DNA of 5,081 nt from NCBI GenBank assembly GCA_003447545.1, contig DLYX01000441.1, forward strand, positions 1-5,081. The letters run 5' to 3'. The notes beneath the pieces are model-generated. The model saw nothing but the letters and a program-made list of their open reading frames with translations. It made no database searches and was not told the origin of the DNA. Source of the DNA: Deltaproteobacteria bacterium. GTDB lineage: Bacteria; Desulfobacterota; Binatia; UBA12015. Both the position numbers and the translations under genes were made by a program. Shown here piece by piece: positions 1-5,081 of the stretch (the first letter of the stretch is position 1; each line of letters starts with the position of its first letter).

Positions 1-180
1 GGTGCCGATCTGGCGATGAAATGCGCGACCGACGCCGTTCAGGTTTTTGGCGGGTATGGCTATACGAAGGAATACCCGGTCGAAAAATTGATGCGGGATG
101 CCAAGCTCCTGCAGATCTACGAGGGCACATCGCAGATCCAGCGCGTCGTGATCGCGCGTAACTATCTGATGCGCAGCTGA
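1..180 (+). CDS. Acyl-CoA dehydrogenase, C-terminal end (5' partial)
   Basis: The frame is open from the first base to TGA at 178-180 and gives the last 59 residues of an acyl-CoA dehydrogenase, an FAD flavoenzyme that introduces the alpha-beta double bond in acyl-CoA thioesters during beta-oxidation or related CoA-ester degradation. Visible family marks in order are the '[20 protein letters not shown]' stretch (local residues 14-33), where the Gly-rich turn and RD pair belong to the C-terminal helical domain, and '[10 protein letters not shown]' (39-48). In the MCAD/SCAD branch the Glu of YEGT is the catalytic base, so this is a short- or medium-chain or branched-chain type rather than an isovaleryl-CoA type, where the base lies elsewhere. 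It ends 11 residues after that motif, as is normal. Chain-length preference cannot be read from this fragment. The next gene follows on the same strand after 47 bases. Confidence 0.93.
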   Translation, partial: GADLAMKCATDAVQVFGGYGYTKEYPVEKLMRDAKLLQIYEGTSQIQRVVIARNYLMRS

Positions 181-227
181 CCGACCGGCGGGTGTGGTCA
201 CCCGTTGGAGGTCCGTGGCCTGAATTG

Positions 228-833
228 ATGAAGACGCTTCTCCTCGACATAGGAAATGTTCTGGTGGGTTTCGACTTCGGCCGGGCTCGGCCGAAATTCC
301 AGGCGGCGAGCACGGCGACAGGCGATCCCCTCGAGCGGTTGGCCGAGCTCAAATACGATCTGGAGATCGGAGCGATTGACGGAGATGCGTTTGTGTCGGC
401 AGGCATGAAGACTCTCGGATTCCAGAAAAGCGCCGCGGATTTTCGTCGTATCTGGGAGGAGATCTTCACCCCGATCGATGCAATGTGGGAAGTGGTGCTG
501 AAGGCGCGTGCGACCCATCGCCTGCTCTTGCTGTCCAATACAAGCGATATCCACAAGGATCATCTTTTCCGCGATTATTCGATTTTCCGGCACTTCAGTG
601 GCGGGATCTATTCCTACAGCAGTCATTGCCTGAAACCCGATCCGCTCATTTTTCGCAAAGCGATCGAGGAGTACTCTCTCGTGCCGGAGGAGACGCTCTA
701 CGTGGACGATCTCGAGGATAATGTGCACGTCGCTGCCGGAGCGGGGTTTGCCGCTGTGCGCTATGATCCGGCTGCGCATGATGCCTTCCTGACCGAGGCA
801 CGTGCATTGGGGCTGAGGCTTCCCGAGGACTAG
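228..833 (+). CDS. HAD-superfamily (subfamily IA) phosphatase, YihX-like
   Basis: This 201-residue protein is probably a soluble cytoplasmic phosphatase of small phosphorylated metabolites. All four HAD motifs are visible: motif I 'LLLDIGNVLVGFDF' with nucleophile Asp7, motif II 'LLLLSNTSD' with Ser103, motif III Lys136 in 'CLKPDPLIF', and motif IV 'LYVDDLEDN' with Asp160 and Asp161 for Mg2+. Residues of about 17-85 form the helical cap expected of subfamily IA. The DxGNV form of motif I, the 'IWEEIF' segment and the 'LSNTSDIH' segment resemble E. coli YihX, an alpha-D-glucose-1-phosphate phosphatase; the substrate here is only inferred. Asp+2, usually the general acid/base, is Gly9, as in YihX. 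ATG 228 is preferred because motif I begins a few residues later. A GTG at 192 is in frame but would add 12 unlikely residues. The possible Shine-Dalgarno GGAGG at 207-211 is 16 bases away, which is long. It may be co-transcribed with the acyl-CoA dehydrogenase gene. Confidence 0.9.
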   Translation: MKTLLLDIGNVLVGFDFGRARPKFQAASTATGDPLERLAELKYDLEIGAIDGDAFVSAGMKTLGFQKSAADFRRIWEEIFTPIDAMWEVVLKARATHRLLLLSNTSDIHKDHLFRDYSIFRHFSGGIYSYSSHCLKPDPLIFRKAIEEYSLVPEETLYVDDLEDNVHVAAGAGFAAVRYDPAAHDAFLTEARALGLRLPED

Positions 834-1366
834 GCTCGGCCTGCGGGGACCGTAATCTTGTACCAGCGTTGATGGCTCCGGCTTGCCTCGCACCAACCTT
901 CTCGGACGAGAAGGCCGCCGCCGGCTTCGATGGTTCGAGCCGAGGCCTGATTGGCGCCGTCGCAAGTCAGAGCGACTTGCTCCAGTCCGATCAGGCGTGC
1001 CTCGTCGAGCGTTCTTGCCAGCAGCGCCCCGGCGACTCCCTGACGGCGAGCAGATGGCGCAACGGCAAAGCCGATATGACCGCCAATCTCTTCCAGTGCG
1101 GGCGTCATGCGGTGGCGCAGGTTCACGACGCCCAGCAACCTGCCGCGGGCCTCCCAGAACCAGGTCGAGGCCGGTACGCGTCCGGGAAGCAGTTTGTCCT
1201 CGTCTCGCGCGGCGGACAGAAAGGCGATCGCCTCGTCGATCGATGCGGTGCGTGGGGTGAAGTAGGCGTGGAGCTGATCGGGGTGGGCGTCGAATTCGCC
1301 AAGGAAATCCTCCAGAGCCTGCCGATGCCTTTGCTGCAGAACTACCAGCTTTCCGGCCGCCGCCAT
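830..1366 (-). CDS. GNAT-family N-acetyltransferase (COG3981-like)
   Basis: The protein is predicted to move an acetyl group from acetyl-CoA to an amine on an unknown acceptor. With the ATG at 1366-1364 it has 178 residues, the usual size for this group. The acetyl-CoA-binding motif A is 'GFAVAPSARRQGVAGALL', where Arg107-x-x-Gly110-x-Ala112 is the R/Q-x-x-G-x-G/A pyrophosphate loop. It is preceded by 'NLRHRMTPALEEIGGHIG', which with the later 'LTCDGANQASARTIEAGGG' is typical of the COG3981 predicted acetyltransferases. The frame stays open upstream to 1663 (99 more codons), but that stretch is mostly Arg, Ala, Ser, Pro and Gly and lies beyond the family N-terminus, so I read it as non-coding in this frame. 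The ATG has no clear Shine-Dalgarno; a TTG sits directly before it, and the TGA of a 44-codon frame overlaps it. The stop codon is interlocked with that of the HAD gene. Confidence 0.87.
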   Translation of the reverse strand: MAAAGKLVVLQQRHRQALEDFLGEFDAHPDQLHAYFTPRTASIDEAIAFLSAARDEDKLLPGRVPASTWFWEARGRLLGVVNLRHRMTPALEEIGGHIGFAVAPSARRQGVAGALLARTLDEARLIGLEQVALTCDGANQASARTIEAGGGLLVREGWCEASRSHQRWYKITVPAGRA

Positions 1367-1500
1367 CAAACCGGGATATCCGGCAGTTTGGCCGGGTGCA
1401 ATGCCACTGGATCTTGTGGCGCGAGATGCCGCTTGCGAGCCGTATCGCTTCTGAGGGGCTCGTCGCGCTTGCCGACGCGGGTCGGATAGAGTTTCCTCAT
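1366..1500 (-). CDS. Possible small protein, 44 residues, coupled to the GNAT gene
   Basis: On the minus strand an ATG at 1500-1498 opens 44 codons that end in TGA at 1368-1366. The last base of the TGA region is shared with the GNAT start as TGATG, an arrangement often seen in translationally coupled genes. The product starts MRKLYPTRVG and ends PAKLPDIPV; it is strongly basic, has no membrane segment or signal peptide, and I do not recognise it. About two thirds of its codons end in G or C, compatible with coding in a GC-rich genome but not proof. No Shine-Dalgarno is visible before the ATG. It may be a real leader or small gene, or a chance frame in the divergent intergenic region. Confidence 0.28.
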   Translation of the reverse strand: MRKLYPTRVGKRDEPLRSDTARKRHLAPQDPVALHPAKLPDIPV

Positions 1501-1604
1501 GGCGTGGGTTGGCCGTCATTGCGTGAATCGGAGGTTGGGATGCGAAATAAAGCGTCCGGGGGTGATTGCGCGCGGCTCGCGACGAAGCCAACGCGAGGAC
1601 GGTT
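1367..1604. other. Divergent intergenic region between GNAT and symporter genes
   Basis: These 238 bases separate two genes read outward, so the promoters of both should lie here or just beyond. I could not pick a convincing -35/-10 pair on either strand; the only AT-rich spot is near 1543-1551. The right end holds the symporter ribosome binding site, and the left part overlaps the possible 44-codon frame. No strong inverted repeat or operator-like site was seen. Confidence 0.5.
1595..1599 (+). promoter_or_regulatory. Ribosome binding site of the symporter gene
   Basis: GAGGA lies 5 bases before ATG 1605. This decides the start at 1605 over the in-frame upstream start at 1566, which would add 13 charged residues (MRAARDEANARTV) ahead of the first membrane segment. 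Confidence 0.7.
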
Positions 1605-3422
1605 ATGCTAGGCGGGCTCGACCTCGCGGTCTTCCTCGTTTGTCTGGCGGCCGTGATGGGCATCGGTCTTCTCGCCGGTGGCCGCGGTCAGACCTCGGAC
1701 GAGTATTTTCTCGCAAGCCGTTCCATGCCGTGGTGGGGGGTGGCCGGTTCTGTTTTTGGTACGAATGTGTCGGCAAACCATCTCGTCGGCATGCTGGGGG
1801 TGGGTTTTTCGATCGGCTTTGCGCAGAGCCATTTTGAATTGGGCGCCGTTTTTGCGCTCTTGGCGCTGGCCTATCTGCTGCTGCCGGTCTTTGCCGGCCT
1901 GCGTGTTCATACGCTCTCGGAGTACCTGGCCCTTCGCTATGATGAGCGCGCGAGTCTGCTGTACTCGGTTACGACGCTTTTGTTGATCGCAGCCCAGATG
2001 ACAGCCTTGTTCTATGTCGGCTCGCGGTCGATGTCGCTTCTGCTGCGCGACTCCATTCTCGACCCGGGATATGTGGGCGGCGTGGTCGCGCTGGCGACCA
2101 TCACCGGCGTCTACACGATCATCGGTGGGATGCGGGCGGTGGTCTGGACGGATGTGATTCAGTCGGGTCTGCTTCTGGTTTCGGGAATTCTCGTGGCGAT
2201 TGCGACCTTTGCGCAGCCCGAGATCGATGGTTTTTCCGGTCTGCTCGCCAACGATGCGGCAGTGCCGCGACCCGAACAACGCATGCACCTCTACCTGCCG
2301 GCGGATCATGCATCCTTGCCATGGACCGGTGTGTTTACCGGGCTGATGGTCCTGCATCTCTCCTTCTGGTGCACCAACCAGTATATCGTCCAGAGGACGC
2401 TGGCCGCGCGCAGCCAGCAGCAGGCACGCTACGGCATTCTCGCCGGCGGATTTCTGAAGCTTCTGGTTCCCTTTTTCTCGATTGCCGGCGGGGTTGCGGC
2501 CGCGCAATTGGTGGCGGCGCGGATGGGGGATGTGCAGGTGGCCCCCGATGAAGCCTTTCCGGTTCTGATGAGTCTGGTGCTTCCCGCTGGTCGCGGTCTG
2601 CTCGGGCTGGTGGCGGCAGGCCTGCTCGGCGCGATTCTCTCGACGATCGACTCGATGCTGAACTCGGCCGCGGCCCTGTTTTCGTTCGATATTTACCGCA
2701 AGCATTGGCACCGCGAGGCGCAGGACGCGGATCTTGTTCGTCTGGGACGAATCGTCGTGGTGTTTCTGGTTTCACTGGCGGCTTTTCTGGCCGCGACGAC
2801 CTACGACCCGAACTCACAGGGGAATTTCTTCCTCCAGCTATCGCGCCAGCTATCTTATCTCACACCGGGGCTTCTGGTGGCCTTTCTGATGGGGATGTTT
2901 TCGCCGCGCGCCACCGCTCGTGGTGCATCGGCAGCGATCCTGACAGCACCGATTGTCGGCGTGGCTCTGGAATGGGCCTATGCCGCGCAGGTCGCAGGCG
3001 CCTCGACGCTGCCAACGTTCGGGTATGAGCTCAATTTCATGCATCGCACGTTTTTGACGGCCTTGGCCTGCTTTACCGTTCATGCCCTGGTCAGTCGGAC
3101 CACCCCGCGCGATCCGGCAACCGACGCCTATCTTTTCACCACGGTCACCGGCACGACCACGGCCCATCTGCAGAGACTCGCTCGCTGGTGTGTGTTCTAT
3201 TTGCTGGGCAATTTGTTCCTTGCGGGGTTCCTTGCTGCGGGTTGGCTCCGGGCGGGTGTGGCAGGCGTTCTGGCGGCCGGCTTCACGCTGGCTTTGTTCG
3301 CGGCCTATCTCGGGCAGAGCCCGGATGCAGAGAACGGGGGGCCTGTCTCGTTGCGCGATGATCGCTGGCTTGCCGCGCTGCTGACGGCGGCGGTGACCTT
3401 TGTCCTCTATTATTTCTATTGA
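1605..3422 (+). CDS. Sodium:solute symporter, SGLT/SLC5 type
   Basis: This 605-residue inner-membrane protein is predicted to couple Na+ entry to uptake of an organic solute, most likely a sugar or polyol. About 14 hydrophobic segments can be counted. The first lies at residues 5-24, and the last at about 588-604 ends almost at the C-terminus. Hallmarks are 'DEYFLASRSMPWWGVAGSVF' (32-51), the broken first core helix 'GTNVSANHLVGMLG' (52-65), the family signature 'TIIGGMRAVVWTDVIQSGLL' (171-190), 'NQYIVQRTLAARS' (258-270), 'GGFLKLLVPF' (281-290) and 'ILSTIDSMLNSAAALFSFDI' (344-363). Compared from memory with Vibrio SGLT, the galactose-contacting Asn and gate Tyr (Asn258, Tyr260-261 region) and the Lys (Lys285) are kept, and the Na2-site hydroxyl pair is present as Ser346/Thr347. 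The vSGLT Gln69 position is His59, so the substrate may not be galactose. It stands alone on its strand, with a divergent GNAT gene and a convergent sulfatase-like gene. Exact substrate is unknown. Confidence 0.92.
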   Translation: MLGGLDLAVFLVCLAAVMGIGLLAGGRGQTSDEYFLASRSMPWWGVAGSVFGTNVSANHLVGMLGVGFSIGFAQSHFELGAVFALLALAYLLLPVFAGLRVHTLSEYLALRYDERASLLYSVTTLLLIAAQMTALFYVGSRSMSLLLRDSILDPGYVGGVVALATITGVYTIIGGMRAVVWTDVIQSGLLLVSGILVAIATFAQPEIDGFSGLLANDAAVPRPEQRMHLYLPADHASLPWTGVFTGLMVLHLSFWCTNQYIVQRTLAARSQQQARYGILAGGFLKLLVPFFSIAGGVAAAQLVAARMGDVQVAPDEAFPVLMSLVLPAGRGLLGLVAAGLLGAILSTIDSMLNSAAALFSFDIYRKHWHREAQDADLVRLGRIVVVFLVSLAAFLAATTYDPNSQGNFFLQLSRQLSYLTPGLLVAFLMGMFSPRATARGASAAILTAPIVGVALEWAYAAQVAGASTLPTFGYELNFMHRTFLTALACFTVHALVSRTTPRDPATDAYLFTTVTGTTTAHLQRLARWCVFYLLGNLFLAGFLAAGWLRAGVAGVLAAGFTLALFAAYLGQSPDAENGGPVSLRDDRWLAALLTAAVTFVLYYFY

Positions 3423-3432
3423 GCGCGCGCGG

Positions 3433-4857
3433 TTATTCGATGTAGCCCAGAGCGCGGAGCTGATCGCGGTAGCGTGGATCTGTCGATGCAGAGTTCTTCG
3501 CTGAGGTCTCGGCGTTTTGCACTCTTTCCCATTCCTCAATGGCCATCCTCTGCCAGCGGCTGGCTTCGGGATGATCGGTTGGTGAGAGAGGTTTGGTTTC
3601 GAACGGGTCCACGGAGCGGTCGAAAAAGAGATCGGGAGCCTCTGTCCGCAGGATATAGCGCTTGTCTGCATCGTGGATGGTCATGACCTCTCCCTCCGTC
3701 CATCCCAGCTTGAGACGCTTTGTGGATGCGGGTCGTCTTTGCGCGAAATTCAGACGGACCGGATACTGCGAAGCATCACCACCCGTCAGTCCGAGCAGGG
3801 AATAGCCCTTGCCTTGGGGCCATTGCGCTCCCGCGGCCTCGGCGATCGTTGCAGGAAGGTCCACGAGGCGAACGAGTTGCGGTACGCGGGTTCCGGGGTG
3901 TTCGAGATCAGCCGCGTAGTAGATCAGCGGCACGTGGAGTTGTTCGTGGTGCAGGTAGCGCCCATGCCCCATGCGTCCGCTCGTCAGAAGCCCCTCGCCG
4001 TGATCGGAGGTGACGAACCAACGCGTTTTCTCGGGGCCACAGAACTCGGGCAGGGCGCTGTGGAGTCGCTCCAATTCGCCGTCGACGTAGCGGATGCGCG
4101 TGTCGTAGTCGGAGACAGATGCGATCAGTTGGGGCAGAATACGCGTGGCCAACCGGGGTGGGACGCCGTGGTCCCGGTTGAGGATTTGTTCCCAATCGGG
4201 AGGTGATTGGCTGTTTCTTGCCAGCGCGTTTTTAGCGGCCGCATAATGGGGATCAGGTTCCATGGTCTTGTCGGCCGGCTGCATTTCTTGAAACTCATGG
4301 ACGTCAAAGAAGTGCAGCCATAGAAACTTCGCTTCGTTTTTCGGGATTTTCTTGAGCCACGCCAGCGCATCATCGACCAGCCGGTCGCCGCGAGTGTACC
4401 CGGATTCGTTGGCCGTAAAATTTTCGAAACCCTGACCGATCTGGCGCAGCCAGCCGACGCTTGAAAATGCGCCCGTGCGATAGCCGGAATTTCGCATTTC
4501 GGTGGCGATCGTCAGTGTGGACGCGTCGAGTCTGTCGCCGTTTTTTCGAACCCCATGCTCGGAGGGCGACAACGAGGTGAACAACGAGGCATGCGAGGGT
4601 GCCGTGTGTGAAGACGCGCTGAAGGCCTTCTCGAAGACCACGCCGCGCTCGGCGAGTCTCGTCAGAAAAGGAGCCGTGGCTCTCGGGTAGCCATACATCG
4701 GGAGATGATCGGCTCGAAGGGTGTCGATGGTCACGGCAATGATGCAGTCCGCAGAATTTGAATTGGCTGTTTTGGGCTGCTCGGGTTGGCAGGCGAGACA
4801 AGATGCGAGCAGGAATGCTCCCAGGGCGCTTGTGAATGGGTGTCGGAATGCTGGCAC
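3433..4857 (-). CDS. Sulfatase-like lipoprotein (alkaline phosphatase superfamily) with Thr at the catalytic position
   Basis: The 474-residue protein has the PF00884-type sulfatase fold pattern. A short N-terminus with Arg5, a hydrophobic stretch and the lipobox LASC at 17-20 point to a lipoprotein attached through Cys20 and acting outside the cytoplasm (Cys23 is a weaker alternative). Metal-site motifs are 'VTIDTLRADHLPMYGYPRAT' (42-61, Asp45) and 'VTSDHGEGL' (282-290, Asp285-His286). His182, Asp185 and His187 lie in 'LHFFDVHEF', and 'HHEQLHVPLIYY' is near 303-314. At the Cys/Ser-x-Pro-Ser-Arg sulfatase signature it reads Thr85-Ala-Pro-Ser-His89, so the residue needed for formylglycine is absent; a Thr-nucleophile phosphodiesterase or transferase is possible. 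The C-terminus 'LRALGYIE' is usual for this group. The start is GTG at 4857-4855, fixed by an in-frame TGA two codons upstream and by the signal peptide; a GAGG is only 1 base away, too close for a normal ribosome binding site. It could share a transcript with the SDR gene upstream. Confidence 0.88.
   Translation of the reverse strand: MPAFRHPFTSALGAFLLASCLACQPEQPKTANSNSADCIIAVTIDTLRADHLPMYGYPRATAPFLTRLAERGVVFEKAFSASSHTAPSHASLFTSLSPSEHGVRKNGDRLDASTLTIATEMRNSGYRTGAFSSVGWLRQIGQGFENFTANESGYTRGDRLVDDALAWLKKIPKNEAKFLWLHFFDVHEFQEMQPADKTMEPDPHYAAAKNALARNSQSPPDWEQILNRDHGVPPRLATRILPQLIASVSDYDTRIRYVDGELERLHSALPEFCGPEKTRWFVTSDHGEGLLTSGRMGHGRYLHHEQLHVPLIYYAADLEHPGTRVPQLVRLVDLPATIAEAAGAQWPQGKGYSLLGLTGGDASQYPVRLNFAQRRPASTKRLKLGWTEGEVMTIHDADKRYILRTEAPDLFFDRSVDPFETKPLSPTDHPEASRWQRMAIEEWERVQNAETSAKNSASTDPRYRDQLRALGYIE
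4798..4857 (-). other. Lipoprotein signal peptide (type II) of the sulfatase-like protein
   Basis: Residues 1-20 of the sulfatase-like protein have a short basic start (Arg5, His6), a hydrophobic core (ALGAFLLA) and the lipobox Leu17-Ala18-Ser19-Cys20. Cleavage before Cys20 and lipid attachment are predicted. A second Cys at 23 follows, but Cys is not favoured at its -3 position. Confidence 0.75.
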
Positions 4858-4879
4858 GCCTCAGTATGTTGCGCTTTCT

Positions 4880-4920
4880 CGGGATGGAGTCCAGTCCCGT
4901 CTGCGGGGCTCACAAGCCGC
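4880..4920 (-). other. Two imperfect hairpins in the leader of the sulfatase-like gene
   Basis: At 4880-4899 a CGGGA/TCCCG stem continues with TGG/CCA after a one-base bulge and closes on a 3-base loop. At 4903-4920 a GGCT/AGCC stem with a CACA loop continues as GC/GC past a two-base bulge. Neither is followed by a T run on the minus strand, so neither is a standard intrinsic terminator of the SDR gene. They may be chance structures, or mRNA structures just ahead of the GTG start. The rest of 4858-4992 shows no clear promoter or gene. Confidence 0.25.
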
Positions 4921-4992
4921 AGGGGGACCGAGAGTTTTGGCGGACCTGAATCCCGCAATATCGCCGGGCACCAATCGAGGAACTAAACGCCC

Positions 4993-5081
4993 TCAGATCA
5001 GATAGCCGCCCGAAACCTTGATGTTGGTGCCGGTGGTATGGGCGGCGGCGTCGCTGCAGAGATAGAGCAGGGCACCGACCA
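4993..5081 (-). CDS. Short-chain dehydrogenase/reductase, C-terminal end (3' end only)
   Basis: On the minus strand the window edge opens into 28 full codons ending in TGA at 4995-4993. They read VGALLYLCSD, then AAAHTTGTNI, then KVSGGYLI. This is the closing part of a classical SDR, where a helix with 'LYLCSDAA' is followed by 'TTGTNIKVSGGY', the counterpart of the common 'TGQ-x-x-x-VDGG' last strand. SDRs are NAD(P)-dependent oxidoreductases of alcohols, ketones or acyl thioesters. The catalytic Ser-Tyr-Lys and cofactor-binding glycines are outside the window, so neither substrate nor cofactor can be stated. The gene points toward the sulfatase-like gene, 135 bases downstream on the same strand. 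Confidence 0.85.
   Translation of the reverse strand, partial: VGALLYLCSDAAAHTTGTNIKVSGGYLI

Noticed and set aside
198..965. Open minus-strand frame of 255 codons across the HAD gene
   Set aside because: It is rich in Arg, His and Gln, matches no family, and lies opposite a gene with all four HAD motifs and into the real GNAT gene in another frame.
1223..1232. Palindrome GGCGATCGCC
   Set aside because: It is a single copy inside the GNAT coding sequence and is explained by codon use in a GC-rich gene.
1519..1548. Possible sigma-70 promoter for the symporter (TTGCGT, 18 bases, CGAAAT)
   Set aside because: Only half of the -10 positions match and the spacing is not optimal; too weak to call.
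1367..1663. N-terminal extension of the GNAT protein by up to 99 residues
   Set aside because: The added residues are low-complexity Arg/Ala/Ser/Pro, the family normally starts near the ATG at 1366, and the extension would run into the symporter start. The internal ATG at 1519 has no Shine-Dalgarno.
1608..2711. Open minus-strand frame of 367 codons opposite the symporter
   Set aside because: Long antisense frames are common opposite GC-rich genes. The product is mostly Arg, Gln, His and Gly with no hydrophobic core or motif, while the plus strand encodes a clear membrane carrier.
2850..3671. Open minus-strand frame of 273 codons across the symporter end and sulfatase-like gene end
   Set aside because: It straddles two well-supported genes, has antisense-type composition and no recognisable domain.
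4880..4899. Intrinsic terminator of the SDR gene
   Set aside because: The stem is bulged, the loop is minimal and no T tract follows on the minus strand.

Overview
The window is a piece of a GC-rich bacterial chromosome holding four complete protein genes and two genes cut by the window edges. No rRNA, tRNA, CRISPR array, insertion sequence or phage gene was seen. The lipoprotein signal on the sulfatase-like protein, the end of an MCAD-type acyl-CoA dehydrogenase, the end of an SDR, and the 'LRALGYIE'-type tail on the sulfatase-like protein suggest a free-living Gram-negative heterotroph. A deltaproteobacterial, myxococcal or Binatota-like lineage would fit, but this is a low-confidence inference from gene style, not from a phylogenetic marker.

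Layout: (1) 1-180 (+), C-terminal end of an acyl-CoA dehydrogenase. (2) 228-833 (+), a YihX-like HAD phosphatase that could share a transcript with it (47-base gap). (3) 830-1366 (-), a GNAT acetyltransferase that meets the HAD gene tail to tail at a shared CTAG. (4) 1367-1604, a divergent intergenic region that may hold a 44-codon reading frame whose stop overlaps the GNAT start. (5) 1605-3422 (+), a 605-residue sodium:solute symporter of the SGLT/SLC5 type. (6) 3433-4857 (-), a lipoprotein of the sulfatase/alkaline phosphatase superfamily, ending 10 bases from the symporter stop. (7) 4858-4992, a 135-base leader with two imperfect hairpins. (8) 4993-5081 (-), the C-terminal end of a short-chain dehydrogenase/reductase.

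The strand alternates (+ + - + - -), so this is not one operon. A loose carbon-use theme is possible: sodium-driven uptake of a sugar-like solute, an envelope hydrolase that could release it, and a sugar-phosphate-type phosphatase. Nothing in the sequence proves that these genes act together.

The most notable feature is that the sulfatase-like protein has Thr where a true sulfatase has the Cys or Ser that becomes formylglycine, and His in place of the following Arg. It is therefore unlikely to be a classical sulfatase. I found no clear sign of a new multi-gene system here.
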